From the NCBI GenBank assembly GCA_036502025.1, contig DASXZJ010000077.1, positions 1 through 64,000 on the forward strand: a stretch of 64,000 nucleotides of DNA, in the 5' to 3' direction. The notes beneath the pieces were generated by a model that was given only the letters and a program-made list of their open reading frames with translations, made no database searches and was not told where the DNA came from. This DNA comes from Bog-473 sp036502025 (lineage in GTDB: Bacteria; Actinomycetota; Acidimicrobiia; Acidimicrobiales; RAAP-2). This document shows, piece after piece, positions 32,836 to 43,170 of the stretch; within the stretch, counting starts at the first letter, position 1, and every line of letters starts with the position of its first letter. Both the position numbers and the translations under genes were made by a program.

Positions 32836-34214
32836 TGGGGCACCTCACGTTCAGGGGCGGGATTCGAAAATGTGGTGATGAGCTCCTGCACCTCGCGCAC
32901 GTGGTCGGCGCAGAGCTCCGGCGTCTTGGCTTCTACGTTGAGTCTGAGCAATGGCTCGGTGTTCGACGGGCGCACGTTGTACCACCAGTCCCCGTGCTCG
33001 ACCGTGAGGCCGTCGAGCAGGTCCACGGAGGCCCCGCTCCGGCGTTCATGCGCGGCAATGGCCTCCACGGTGGCCGCGGGGTTCGCCACTTCGGAATTGA
33101 TCTCGCCGGAGTCGCGGTAGCGCTGGAACGGAATCAGCAGCTCGGAGAGGGGCCGGTCACTCTGGCTCAACAGTTCGAGCACCAGCATGGCGGTGATGAT
33201 GCCCGAGTCGGCCCTGAAGTTGTCACGGAAGTAGTAGTGCCCTGAATGCTCGCCGCCGAATACGGCCCCGGTCTCGGCCATGATTTGCTTGATATTGGAA
33301 TGCCCGACGCGGGTACGGATCGGCGTGCCACCCATTTCGGTGACGACTTCGGGCACCACGTGCGAGCAAATGAGGTTGTAGAGGATCTTCTCGCCCGGGT
33401 GCTTTCGGAGCATGGAGGCCGCAACGAGGGCCGTGGTCAGCGAGCCCGACACCGGCTGCGCCCGCTCATCGACCAGGAAGACGCGGTCGGCGTCGCCGTC
33501 GAAGGCCAGCCCGATGTCGGCTCCCTGCTCGAGGACGGCGCGCTGGAGATCGACCAGATTCTCGGGCTGGATCGGGTCAGCCGGGTGGTTCGGGAAGGTT
33601 CCGTCCAGCTCGGGAAAGAGAATCTCCACCGTGAACGGGAGGGAGGCGAAGACGGTCGGCACCACCACTCCGCCCATGCCATTGGCCGTGTCGGCCACGA
33701 TCTTGAGGGGGCGGAGCGTGTTTCGGTCCACGAAGGAGATGACGTGCTCGGCCCACTCCGAAAGCAGATTCATCTCGCTCCAGGACCCGGAGAGATCCCC
33801 CAGGGGCTCGTCGTAGAGCTTCTCGGCGGTGGCCTGAATGTCGTTGAGGCCGGTCTCACGGCCGACCGGCCGGGCGCCCGAAAGGCAGAGCTTGATGCCG
33901 TTGTACTGGGCCGGGTTGTGCGAAGCGGTGAACATGGCCCCGGGCGCATCGAGATGGCCGGAGGCGAAATAGAGGAAGTCAGTGGATCCCATCCCGAGGT
34001 CGATCACGTCGACCCCCTCTGATCGCACCCCGTCGGAGAAGGCCCGGGAGAGCTCCACCCCTGATTGACGCATGTCCCGGGCCATCAAGACCTGCGGCGC
34101 CTCGGCAAAGCGGGCCACGGCGCGCCCGATGGCCCGGCACATGGCCGCATCGAGCTGATCGGGCACCGTGCCGCGTATGTCGTAGGCCTTGAAGACCTGA
34201 TCCATTCGGCTCAT
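32832..34214 (-). CDS. manB: Phosphomannomutase/phosphoglucomutase (ManB)
   Basis: 460 aa alpha-D-phosphohexomutase. VFKAYDIRG opens domain 1, the phosphoserine loop is FTASHNPAQYNGIK, the metal loop is LAFDGDADRVF, the sugar-binding loop is GGEHSGHYYF, and the phosphate-binding C-terminus has RPSNTEPLLRL. It converts mannose-6-P to mannose-1-P, feeding GDP-mannose for the glycosyltransferases at 43-51 kb. It leads a three-gene coupled operon. A second ATG three codons in (34205) is possible. Confidence 0.88.
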   Translation of the reverse strand: MSRMDQVFKAYDIRGTVPDQLDAAMCRAIGRAVARFAEAPQVLMARDMRQSGVELSRAFSDGVRSEGVDVIDLGMGSTDFLYFASGHLDAPGAMFTASHNPAQYNGIKLCLSGARPVGRETGLNDIQATAEKLYDEPLGDLSGSWSEMNLLSEWAEHVISFVDRNTLRPLKIVADTANGMGGVVVPTVFASLPFTVEILFPELDGTFPNHPADPIQPENLVDLQRAVLEQGADIGLAFDGDADRVFLVDERAQPVSGSLTTALVAASMLRKHPGEKILYNLICSHVVPEVVTEMGGTPIRTRVGHSNIKQIMAETGAVFGGEHSGHYYFRDNFRADSGIITAMLVLELLSQSDRPLSELLIPFQRYRDSGEINSEVANPAATVEAIAAHERRSGASVDLLDGLTVEHGDWWYNVRPSNTEPLLRLNVEAKTPELCADHVREVQELITTFSNPAPEREVPQ

Positions 34215-34226
34215 GACCGCTCAACC

Positions 34227-36725
34227 TTAGGTGGCGGCAGGGAGGTCGGTTGTCCCCGGCTTGGGACGGCGCGACCTGACCGCCCAGCGCAGCACGCCGG
34301 CGAGCAGAACCAGGACGCCGACCAGAGAGAGCAGTTCGCCGGCCCGGTCGGCCAGGGTGGCGCCGTAGTGAAGGGTCACGTTGTGCGACGTCGGCACGAC
34401 GACCATCAGGTTGGGTGTGACGCGGTAGGGACCCGTCGCCCCGGCGACCTGCCAGTTGGGGAAGTAGGAAACCTTCACCAGCACAGGCGTGCCGACCTTC
34501 GAGACGTGGAAGCTGACCGAGTTGTCGGTCTCCACCACCTTGGTGACTTTGGTCGGCTTGGTCGGGCGCTTCGGCGGATTGCGATCACCGACCGGGACCC
34601 GGGGCCACGAAGCCGGCCCGCTCTGGGCCAACTCGACTCCCCAACGGGCGGGATCGTCGTACCAACTCGCCGCGGGGCCGAGCCACGAGGACTGGCTCGA
34701 CCCGATGCCGACCTGCACCGCCGGGTCGTCGGCCAGCGGCGCCACCTCGGGCGAGTCGAGGACCTGGTAGATCTTCCAGGTGGTGGTGGTCGTCACGCCC
34801 TGGTCGGTTGACGTCCACGGCCCGGTCGAGGCCACTTGGCGGAGGGCCGGGTCAGCGGACGCGGCGGCTTCGACGTTCGGGCTCGACGCCATGAAGTAGC
34901 GCACACCGAGCAGCTGCAGGTGTTGAATGCCGCCGATGACATCGAGGGTCGAGTAGTGCAGGGCGGTGCTGACCATCGGCTCGGACGGCTGGTCCGAGAG
35001 TTCGGCTTGGTTGAGGAAATGGTAGGGCGTGGTGGCGGACGACTCGAAGAGCAGGCCTTCCATGGACCCGATGCAGCCGTTCGACCAGTAGGGCAGCAAC
35101 ATGAGGGCCATCGTGGTGCCGAAGCGATTCAGGCTGGGTTCGTACTCCCACATCGACTGCCCGCAGCCGTCGGTGTCACCGACTCGTTCCATGGTCGAGA
35201 CGACGGCGCGGTACTCGTCGTAGGCCGGCCGACCCTCGTACCCGCTGTAGTTCCAGGTCGACCAGTTGGCTACCAGGTTCGCACCGGGCGTGACGCCGAT
35301 CGACTGCAGCGCCGAAGTGGAGAGAACGAACGGGGGCACGACGACCGCCAACGCCACCACCAGCGCCACCAGGGGGCCGGCGACCGCGGCGATCGGCCAG
35401 CTCGAGGCGGGACGAGGCCGGGGCGGCGCCAACGCAGCCGGTCCGGGTTCGAGGGGCGTCCCGCCCAGAGCCTCGGGAATCGGTTCGAACGGTTCGGGCC
35501 GACTCCTCGCTCTTGCCCCCCACCACTCCGCCAAGTCGATGGCTCCGGTCACGGCCGCCGCGACACCCCACCCGACCATGAGGTAGACGCAGAGGAACCA
35601 CATCGGTAGGAACCGCGTGTTGTAAAGGCTGCTCTGGGGATCGAAGATCACCGCCACCACGCTCAACCCCCCGAGCAAGGCGATGAGGATGCCGAAGCGG
35701 CTCCGCAGGGCGACGGCGGCGATGACCGAGAGTCCGGCCAGGATGAGGGCCCACAAGTCAGCCTTGGGGAAGAGGATGGTCACGAAGGTGTGGACGTTGG
35801 TGTATCCCATGGAGTTGGCGTACGCCCGGTCGAGTCCGAACGGGACCCACCAGAACCCCACCAGCAAGACCCCGAGGCCCACGGTGGAGACGCCCCACCA
35901 CAGCGCGCGGGGTCGGTCCAGGACCGAGGCAACGACAGGGTCGGACGGGTGGGCATGCCACACGTCACGCGGCTTGATGGACGCCGGCACCATCTCCATC
36001 AAGATGAGGAGCGCGGCACCGACGATGGCGAAGAGGGCCGGCACGATGTGGGCGAGGATGCACGCCGCCAGGACGATGGCCGCCCAGCCGCGATGGCGGC
36101 CGGTCCGCAGACCCCGGGCCATGAGACCGAGGAAGACCAGGGCCAGCGCGATGCTGAAGGAATAGGAGTACTCGCCGGCCAGGGTGGAGAAGAGGTTCCC
36201 GCCGTAAATGGTGAACGTGTAGTCGAACAGGTAGCAAAGGCTCAGGGCCGCCAGCGCGCCCGGGAAGGCCCGGCGCAGGCCGAAGAGCCGGCCCATCGCC
36301 CAGGCGGCCACGGGCAGCAGCACCGAACCCAGCACGGTGCCCCACTTGAAGGCCATGGCGTACCCGATGACGTGACTGCCCAACGCGATCAGCAGATCGG
36401 GCAGGACGAAGTAGTAGGTATAGAGGGGAAAGCCGTCGTACCAGGACGGGTCCCACCCGGTGAGCTGGCCGTGGGTCAACAGGCCCGAGTTCAAGAAGGC
36501 GGGCAGGGCGTAGTGGCCGCCGTTGTCGCCCCCGGTTGTCGTGGTGCTGGAGAAGAGCAGGCTCGGGTGGAGCTGCCAGAGCACCACGGCGATGACTGCG
36601 GCGATGGACACCACGGTGACGGCCCGCGGCAGCCAGACGGCCGACCCGGTCAGCGTGCGTCCGGGCGCGTCGAGGGAAGGAGACGTCGACTGCCCCGGAC
36701 CCGCCTCCTCGAGTGTCGTAGTCAG
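34227..36725 (-). CDS. Large multi-pass membrane protein, PTPS-related / GT-C-like
   Basis: About 832 aa. Ten or more hydrophobic segments occupy the N-terminal 450 residues, with DYTFTIYGGNLFSTLAGEYSYSFS and WDPSWYDGFPLYTYYF resembling the 'PTPS-related' membrane family. A soluble C-terminal region of about 330 residues and one final membrane helix follow. It probably acts in envelope glycan assembly. No ATG, GTG or TTG lies near the gene junction. CTG at 36725 has AGAGGG 7 nt upstream and a 4-bp CTGA overlap with the CPBP gene, like other junctions here. GTG at 36614 is the conventional alternative. Confidence 0.68.
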   Translation of the reverse strand: MTTTLEEAGPGQSTSPSLDAPGRTLTGSAVWLPRAVTVVSIAAVIAVVLWQLHPSLLFSSTTTTGGDNGGHYALPAFLNSGLLTHGQLTGWDPSWYDGFPLYTYYFVLPDLLIALGSHVIGYAMAFKWGTVLGSVLLPVAAWAMGRLFGLRRAFPGALAALSLCYLFDYTFTIYGGNLFSTLAGEYSYSFSIALALVFLGLMARGLRTGRHRGWAAIVLAACILAHIVPALFAIVGAALLILMEMVPASIKPRDVWHAHPSDPVVASVLDRPRALWWGVSTVGLGVLLVGFWWVPFGLDRAYANSMGYTNVHTFVTILFPKADLWALILAGLSVIAAVALRSRFGILIALLGGLSVVAVIFDPQSSLYNTRFLPMWFLCVYLMVGWGVAAAVTGAIDLAEWWGARARSRPEPFEPIPEALGGTPLEPGPAALAPPRPRPASSWPIAAVAGPLVALVVALAVVVPPFVLSTSALQSIGVTPGANLVANWSTWNYSGYEGRPAYDEYRAVVSTMERVGDTDGCGQSMWEYEPSLNRFGTTMALMLLPYWSNGCIGSMEGLLFESSATTPYHFLNQAELSDQPSEPMVSTALHYSTLDVIGGIQHLQLLGVRYFMASSPNVEAAASADPALRQVASTGPWTSTDQGVTTTTTWKIYQVLDSPEVAPLADDPAVQVGIGSSQSSWLGPAASWYDDPARWGVELAQSGPASWPRVPVGDRNPPKRPTKPTKVTKVVETDNSVSFHVSKVGTPVLVKVSYFPNWQVAGATGPYRVTPNLMVVVPTSHNVTLHYGATLADRAGELLSLVGVLVLLAGVLRWAVRSRRPKPGTTDLPAAT

Positions 36726-37678
36726 GAGTGTGCCCTCTGCGAGAGGATGGCCAGCACGGCCACGAGGTTGAACGAGGCGTGGGACACCATGTTCATGCCC
36801 AGCCGACCGGTCCGATACGACACGGTGGCCAGGATCGCCCCGAAGACCGCCAACCCGCCCAGCTGGACCCATTCGCCGTGGGCCAGGCCGAAGAGGAGAC
36901 CGTCGACGACCACGGCGACGACGACCCCGACGGCCCGGGCTGTGGTGGCCTGGCCCAGCGGAGCGCACAGGCGCACCAGCGCCTTGAGCAGCAGCCCGCG
37001 GAAGAACAGCTCCTCGGCGAAGGGAGCGAAGACGACGAGGGCCAGCGCGGTGATCAGGAATCCGCCGCCGTGCGACGCGCCGGTCAGCTTCTGCGAGGGG
37101 GCGTTGAAGTTGTGGATGTCACTGCGGAACGGCAGGTAGATGAGGACGATGAGCAACTGCCCGCCGAGACCGATCGCGATGCCCACGAGGTCCACGATCT
37201 TGAACCGCACACCGAGATCGGCCAGGAAGTGCCGGGTGCCCTGGGTCCGGCTGGCCATCCACGGGGCGCCGATGAAGCCGATCCACAGCCCCAGCAGGGT
37301 GGAGACCACGTACCACTCGGGTGGCACGGTGGCCGACGAGATGATGCTCATCTGGGCGGAGCTCTTGCCGGCCAGTGACCCGGCCACGGCCCCGAAGACG
37401 GCCGCCATGAGCTGCCCCACGACGAACCCGATGACGGCGTAGAACAGCCATCGCCCGGCCTGGCTCTTGGTGCGTGGGGGGACGGCGGGATCGTCCAGGA
37501 ATGAAACGACCGTGTCACCCGTGCCACCTGCGGGTGCATGCCGCGGCACCTGCCGATAGCCGGGCTCGGCGGGGCTGACGGTTCCCACCGGGACGAACCC
37601 CTCAGGCACGGGTCCCGGCGGCTGTGCCGGCGCTCCCCGCACCCCGCGGTCGCCCGCGTCGGGGTCGAATTCGCTCAT
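36722..37678 (-). CDS. CPBP-family intramembrane metalloprotease
   Basis: 318 aa. The Pro-rich cytoplasmic N-terminus (1-75) is followed by about eight membrane segments. The CPBP motifs are all present: EELFFRG (EExxxR), FGLAHG (FxxxH) and NMVSHASFN. Bacterial members (Abi/CAAX protease and bacteriocin-processing) include bacteriocin-immunity proteins, but most are uncharacterised. The ATG at 37678 was chosen as the first residue of the conserved acidic N-terminus. It leads the overlapping membrane-protein gene and is divergent from ftsH. Confidence 0.82.
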   Translation of the reverse strand: MSEFDPDAGDRGVRGAPAQPPGPVPEGFVPVGTVSPAEPGYRQVPRHAPAGGTGDTVVSFLDDPAVPPRTKSQAGRWLFYAVIGFVVGQLMAAVFGAVAGSLAGKSSAQMSIISSATVPPEWYVVSTLLGLWIGFIGAPWMASRTQGTRHFLADLGVRFKIVDLVGIAIGLGGQLLIVLIYLPFRSDIHNFNAPSQKLTGASHGGGFLITALALVVFAPFAEELFFRGLLLKALVRLCAPLGQATTARAVGVVVAVVVDGLLFGLAHGEWVQLGGLAVFGAILATVSYRTGRLGMNMVSHASFNLVAVLAILSQRAHS

Positions 37679-37766
37679 CGGCAAGACAGTACAGTCACGC
37701 CGGTCGGGGGTGGCCGGCAGGTGGGGGCGGTTACCGTCCGGCGAAACTGACGCATAGCATGGTCTG

Positions 37767-39863
<2,097 letters not shown>

Positions 39864-39913
39864 GGCGGAAGGCGGCGCGAACCAATCCGCGCCCGGCTGC
39901 GTCATAAGGGGGG

Positions 39914-40459
39914 ATGGTGGAACCACGGCTCGAGGATTGGCTGGCCGAAGGCTACGGCGCTTCGTTCCGTACGGCCTGTCTGATCCTGGGCAACCGGTCC
40001 GACGCCGAGGAGGCGGTCCAAGAGGCGTTCCTGCGGGCGTGGCGGTTCCGGGACTCGCTCACTTCAGTGCCGAGCATCAAGCCCTGGCTCTACCGCGTGG
40101 TGGTCAACTCGTGCTACTCGAAACTGCGTCGGGAAATCCCCCACCGTGACCGCCGGGCCGGCGACGCGCAACTCGAACTTCTGGCGGCCGTGGGCGGAGA
40201 TCCGGCGGCCGAGGCGCAGCGCACCGAGGTGGCCGAGACGGTCCTGGCCGCGCTGCAGCGCCTCCCGGTCTCCCTCCGCGTCCCCATCGTCCTGCGTTAC
40301 TACGCCGATCTGAGCGAACGCGACATCGCACTGGCCATCGGTCGACGCCAGGGCACGGTCAAGTCACGTCTGCACGAGGCCAAGCGCCGCTTGGCCGAGG
40401 ATCCCACCATGGTGACGCTGGCCAGTGACGGCACCTTCGACGAATCCGAGGAGGCCTGA
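39914..40459 (+). CDS. ECF-family RNA polymerase sigma factor
   Basis: 181 aa. Region 2 has GNRSDAEEAVQEAFLRAWRFRDSL and PWLYRVVVNSCYSKLRR. Region 4 has LPVSLRVPIVLRYYADLSERDIALAIGRRQGTVKSRLHEAKRRL. It lacks sigma 1.1 and 3, as expected for ECF sigma factors. AAGGGGGG lies immediately upstream, with ATG 39914 or GTG 39917 as the start. It is followed after one base by a membrane protein with a DUF4349 domain, a likely anti-sigma partner. Confidence 0.88.
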   Translation: MVEPRLEDWLAEGYGASFRTACLILGNRSDAEEAVQEAFLRAWRFRDSLTSVPSIKPWLYRVVVNSCYSKLRREIPHRDRRAGDAQLELLAAVGGDPAAEAQRTEVAETVLAALQRLPVSLRVPIVLRYYADLSERDIALAIGRRQGTVKSRLHEAKRRLAEDPTMVTLASDGTFDESEEA

Positions 40460-40460
40460 C

Positions 40461-41696
40461 ATGGCAGTGATCGACGACGACATCCTCGGCACCTTGCTCC
40501 GCGAGGCCGGAGACTCCTTCACCCTCCCGCCGTCGGGCGCGGCCGACATCCGCCAGCGGGTCGTCCGCGGCGACGACGAGTCGGCCGCCGCGGCCCGGCA
40601 GATCGCCTTCGACCTCGGCGACACCGGTTCGCCGAACCGGCTCTCCCTGCGCCGCACCATGCGCTCCCATCGGCTGCTGGCCGCGGCCGCCTCCCTGGTC
40701 ATCCTGGCCGGGGTGGCCGCCATCGGCGTCGCGGTGGGCACAGGCTCGCCGGGGACCAAGCCCTCGTCGTCGACGTCGGCCATTAGGCACCTGCCCCTGT
40801 CGTCCCCTGGCCAGGAAAAGGGGACGGCAACCACCCCTTCGACCACGGCGCCGTCGTTCTCGGTGACCCCGCAGGCGGGGGCCGGCACCTCCGGTGGCAC
40901 GGCCAGTACCGGGACTTCGGGCGGCGCCGCCCTGAACGCGCCGCCGACGGCCTCTGCGGCCCCCGCACCCACTGCCCCCAATCTTCCCGATGACGCGGTG
41001 GGCCAGTCCGCCCGCATCGAACAGACCGGCTCGCTCGACCTGAAGGTGCCCAAGGGTGCCTTGACCAACACCATGACGAAGCTGACCAACCTGGCTGCCT
41101 TCTACAGCGGCTTCGTGTCCAACTCGCAGACCCAGACGGGTGCCACTTCGGCCACCGGTTCCCCGAGTGGCAGTGTGACGCTGGAGGTTCCGGTCGCCAA
41201 CTTCCCGGCCGTGCTCAAGACGGCAAAGTCGATGGGGTCGACGACGCAACTCTCGACCAAGGCGACGGACGTGACCGGTCAGTACGTGGACCTTCAGCAG
41301 AGGATCACCGCGCTGCAGGCCAGCCGTCAGCAGTACCTCACCATCATGGCCAAGGCCACCTCCATCGGCGATGTCCTGGCGGTCCAGGCGCAGCTGGACA
41401 GCCTGCAGAGCCAGATCGAGCAGTTGCAGGGGCAACTCCAGGTGCTGACGAGTGAGACGGCCTACTCAACCCTGACGGTGGCGGTCAGCGAGGCGACGGC
41501 GGGTCATCATCACCGAGGTCCCGCCGCGCCGTCGGGCCTCGACAAGGCCTGGCACGACAGCGTGCACGGATTCGTCAACGGGGTCGAATGGCTCGTGCGA
41601 GGGGCCGGGCCCACTCTCTTCGTCCTGCTCATCCTCGGGGTCCTGCTGGTCGGGGGACGCCTTCTCTGGCGGCGGGTACAGCGGCACAACCTGTGA
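40461..41696 (+). CDS. DUF4349 membrane protein, candidate anti-sigma factor
   Basis: 411 aa. The cytoplasmic N-terminus (about 1-70) is followed by one membrane segment (LLAAAASLVILAGVAAIGVAV). A Ser/Thr/Ala/Pro-rich stalk leads to a DUF4349 domain (about 185-350, IEQTGSLDLKVPKG...VTLEVPVANF...GQYVDLQQRI...YSTLTVAVSE) with a coiled-coil, and a second membrane helix near the C-terminus. It starts 1 bp after the ECF sigma gene. That coupling and topology suggest it binds the sigma factor and senses an envelope signal. No classical anti-sigma zinc motif is visible. Confidence 0.78.
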   Translation: MAVIDDDILGTLLREAGDSFTLPPSGAADIRQRVVRGDDESAAAARQIAFDLGDTGSPNRLSLRRTMRSHRLLAAAASLVILAGVAAIGVAVGTGSPGTKPSSSTSAIRHLPLSSPGQEKGTATTPSTTAPSFSVTPQAGAGTSGGTASTGTSGGAALNAPPTASAAPAPTAPNLPDDAVGQSARIEQTGSLDLKVPKGALTNTMTKLTNLAAFYSGFVSNSQTQTGATSATGSPSGSVTLEVPVANFPAVLKTAKSMGSTTQLSTKATDVTGQYVDLQQRITALQASRQQYLTIMAKATSIGDVLAVQAQLDSLQSQIEQLQGQLQVLTSETAYSTLTVAVSEATAGHHHRGPAAPSGLDKAWHDSVHGFVNGVEWLVRGAGPTLFVLLILGVLLVGGRLLWRRVQRHNL

Positions 41697-41697
41697 T

Positions 41698-43170
41698 TCA
41701 GCCGTCCAACGGGGCGGCCACCGGAATGCCGGGCATGGTCACCACGCCGTAGGCACCCGTGGGGCCGACGTCCTCGCTGACGGCCATGGGCCCGCTCGCC
41801 GTGACCAGGAACGGGTTGAGACCCGAGTCGAAGAGGAGGACGTCACCCACCGAGGCGAACGAAGAGGCGTCCAGCGTCCCCGAGGCGACCGTGTGCCGAC
41901 CGTTGCGGGTCAACGCGGAGACGGTGTAGGACTCCGTGGACGTGCCCTCGTTGGCCAGGGCCAGATGGGCCGGGATCACCCCGGGTGCGGCGGGCGACGC
42001 CGCGGTCCCTGGCGACGGCACCACCCACTCTTTGGTGGGAGACGCGGCGCTGAGGCTGTCGATCGCATTGGCCATGCCGGACTGAGGCGACGGGGAGCCC
42101 GCCGGTGCGCTCACCACCCGACCCATGACGACACCGGGACCACCGGTGGCGGTTAGGGCGGCCGAATAGGCGTCGCCGACCGGGATGCGGGTCTGCGCAC
42201 TGGTGGCGAGAACCCAGACGGTGCCGGGCAGGACGTGCACCGAGAAGGGCGTGGTTTGACCACCTGAGGACAGGTGGACCCGGACCGTCACGACCTCGGT
42301 CGTCGACCCCGGATTGAAGACGTCGATGTCTGACGAGCCGCCCGGGATCTCCAGGCTCTGCGGTACGACCCACTCGACGTCGGTCCGCGGCGAACCCGGC
42401 AGGATGGCCAGTCCATTGCCTTTTATCGCGAGTACCTGAAGCTCGCTCGCCACCACGCGGCCGGTCCGGGTGGACACGGTGGTGGCGACCGACGGCTGCT
42501 CCTGCACGTAGGAACCGACGTTCTCCACCAGCGTCTGACCGGGCTTGACGACGAGGCCCTGGTAGTTGATGGGCCGGGTGAGACCCGAGGGCGTGGCAAA
42601 ACTCAAGTCGACCACGTCGGAGGTCGACGTGGGGTTGAAGAGGGAGAGGTACAGGACATTGGAACCCGACGTTGCGCCGCTCGGGAAGTACCACTGCTGC
42701 GACGTGCCGCTCTGACACGGCGCCTCCGACCACCCCGAAGGGCCGTGGACGAACTGTGACACCGCCACCCCACCCCCGTCCAGCGTGACGACCTGGGATA
42801 CCCAGGTCCCCGAAGCGGTGGGTGGGGAGCTGGTGACCAACTGGCCGCGGGCCGGGACCGTCAGCGCGATGGTTGCACTGGCTGCGGTATCGGTCACGGC
42901 CGAGACGCGGCCGGACACCGCCCGGCTTGTCGTATTGGTGAGGACCAGTGATCCGACCGCAACCTGGCCGGTCGGCGTCGACTGCCCGGTGCAGTACCAG
43001 GCCGACGACTCGGCGTCGGCTGCCGTGACCAAGGCGCCGGGAGCGACCGGCGGCGCGCCCGGTCGCGCCGTACCGGGCGAGGTCGCGGCGACGCCCAGAC
43101 CGGCCATGACGGCGGCCGCGACCAGCAGGACCGGCCACCGGCGCTGGCTCCTGTGATGGGCCGGGCTCAC
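41698..43170 (-). CDS. DUF5719-type secreted/membrane-anchored protein
   Basis: 490 aa. One N-terminal hydrophobic segment (WPVLLVAAAVMAGLGVAA) is followed by a long beta-rich extracellular region (SAWYCTGQST, LYLSLFNPTSTSDVVDLSF, ASELQVLAIKGNGLAILPGSP). It matches the actinobacterial DUF5719 family that accompanies the large GT2 gene. The GTG start overlaps the GT2 stop by 4 bp, so the two are co-translated. Its role is unknown, probably in envelope assembly with its partner. It converges with the DUF4349 gene with one base between the stops. Confidence 0.76.
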   Translation of the reverse strand: MSPAHHRSQRRWPVLLVAAAVMAGLGVAATSPGTARPGAPPVAPGALVTAADAESSAWYCTGQSTPTGQVAVGSLVLTNTTSRAVSGRVSAVTDTAASATIALTVPARGQLVTSSPPTASGTWVSQVVTLDGGGVAVSQFVHGPSGWSEAPCQSGTSQQWYFPSGATSGSNVLYLSLFNPTSTSDVVDLSFATPSGLTRPINYQGLVVKPGQTLVENVGSYVQEQPSVATTVSTRTGRVVASELQVLAIKGNGLAILPGSPRTDVEWVVPQSLEIPGGSSDIDVFNPGSTTEVVTVRVHLSSGGQTTPFSVHVLPGTVWVLATSAQTRIPVGDAYSAALTATGGPGVVMGRVVSAPAGSPSPQSGMANAIDSLSAASPTKEWVVPSPGTAASPAAPGVIPAHLALANEGTSTESYTVSALTRNGRHTVASGTLDASSFASVGDVLLFDSGLNPFLVTASGPMAVSEDVGPTGAYGVVTMPGIPVAAPLDG

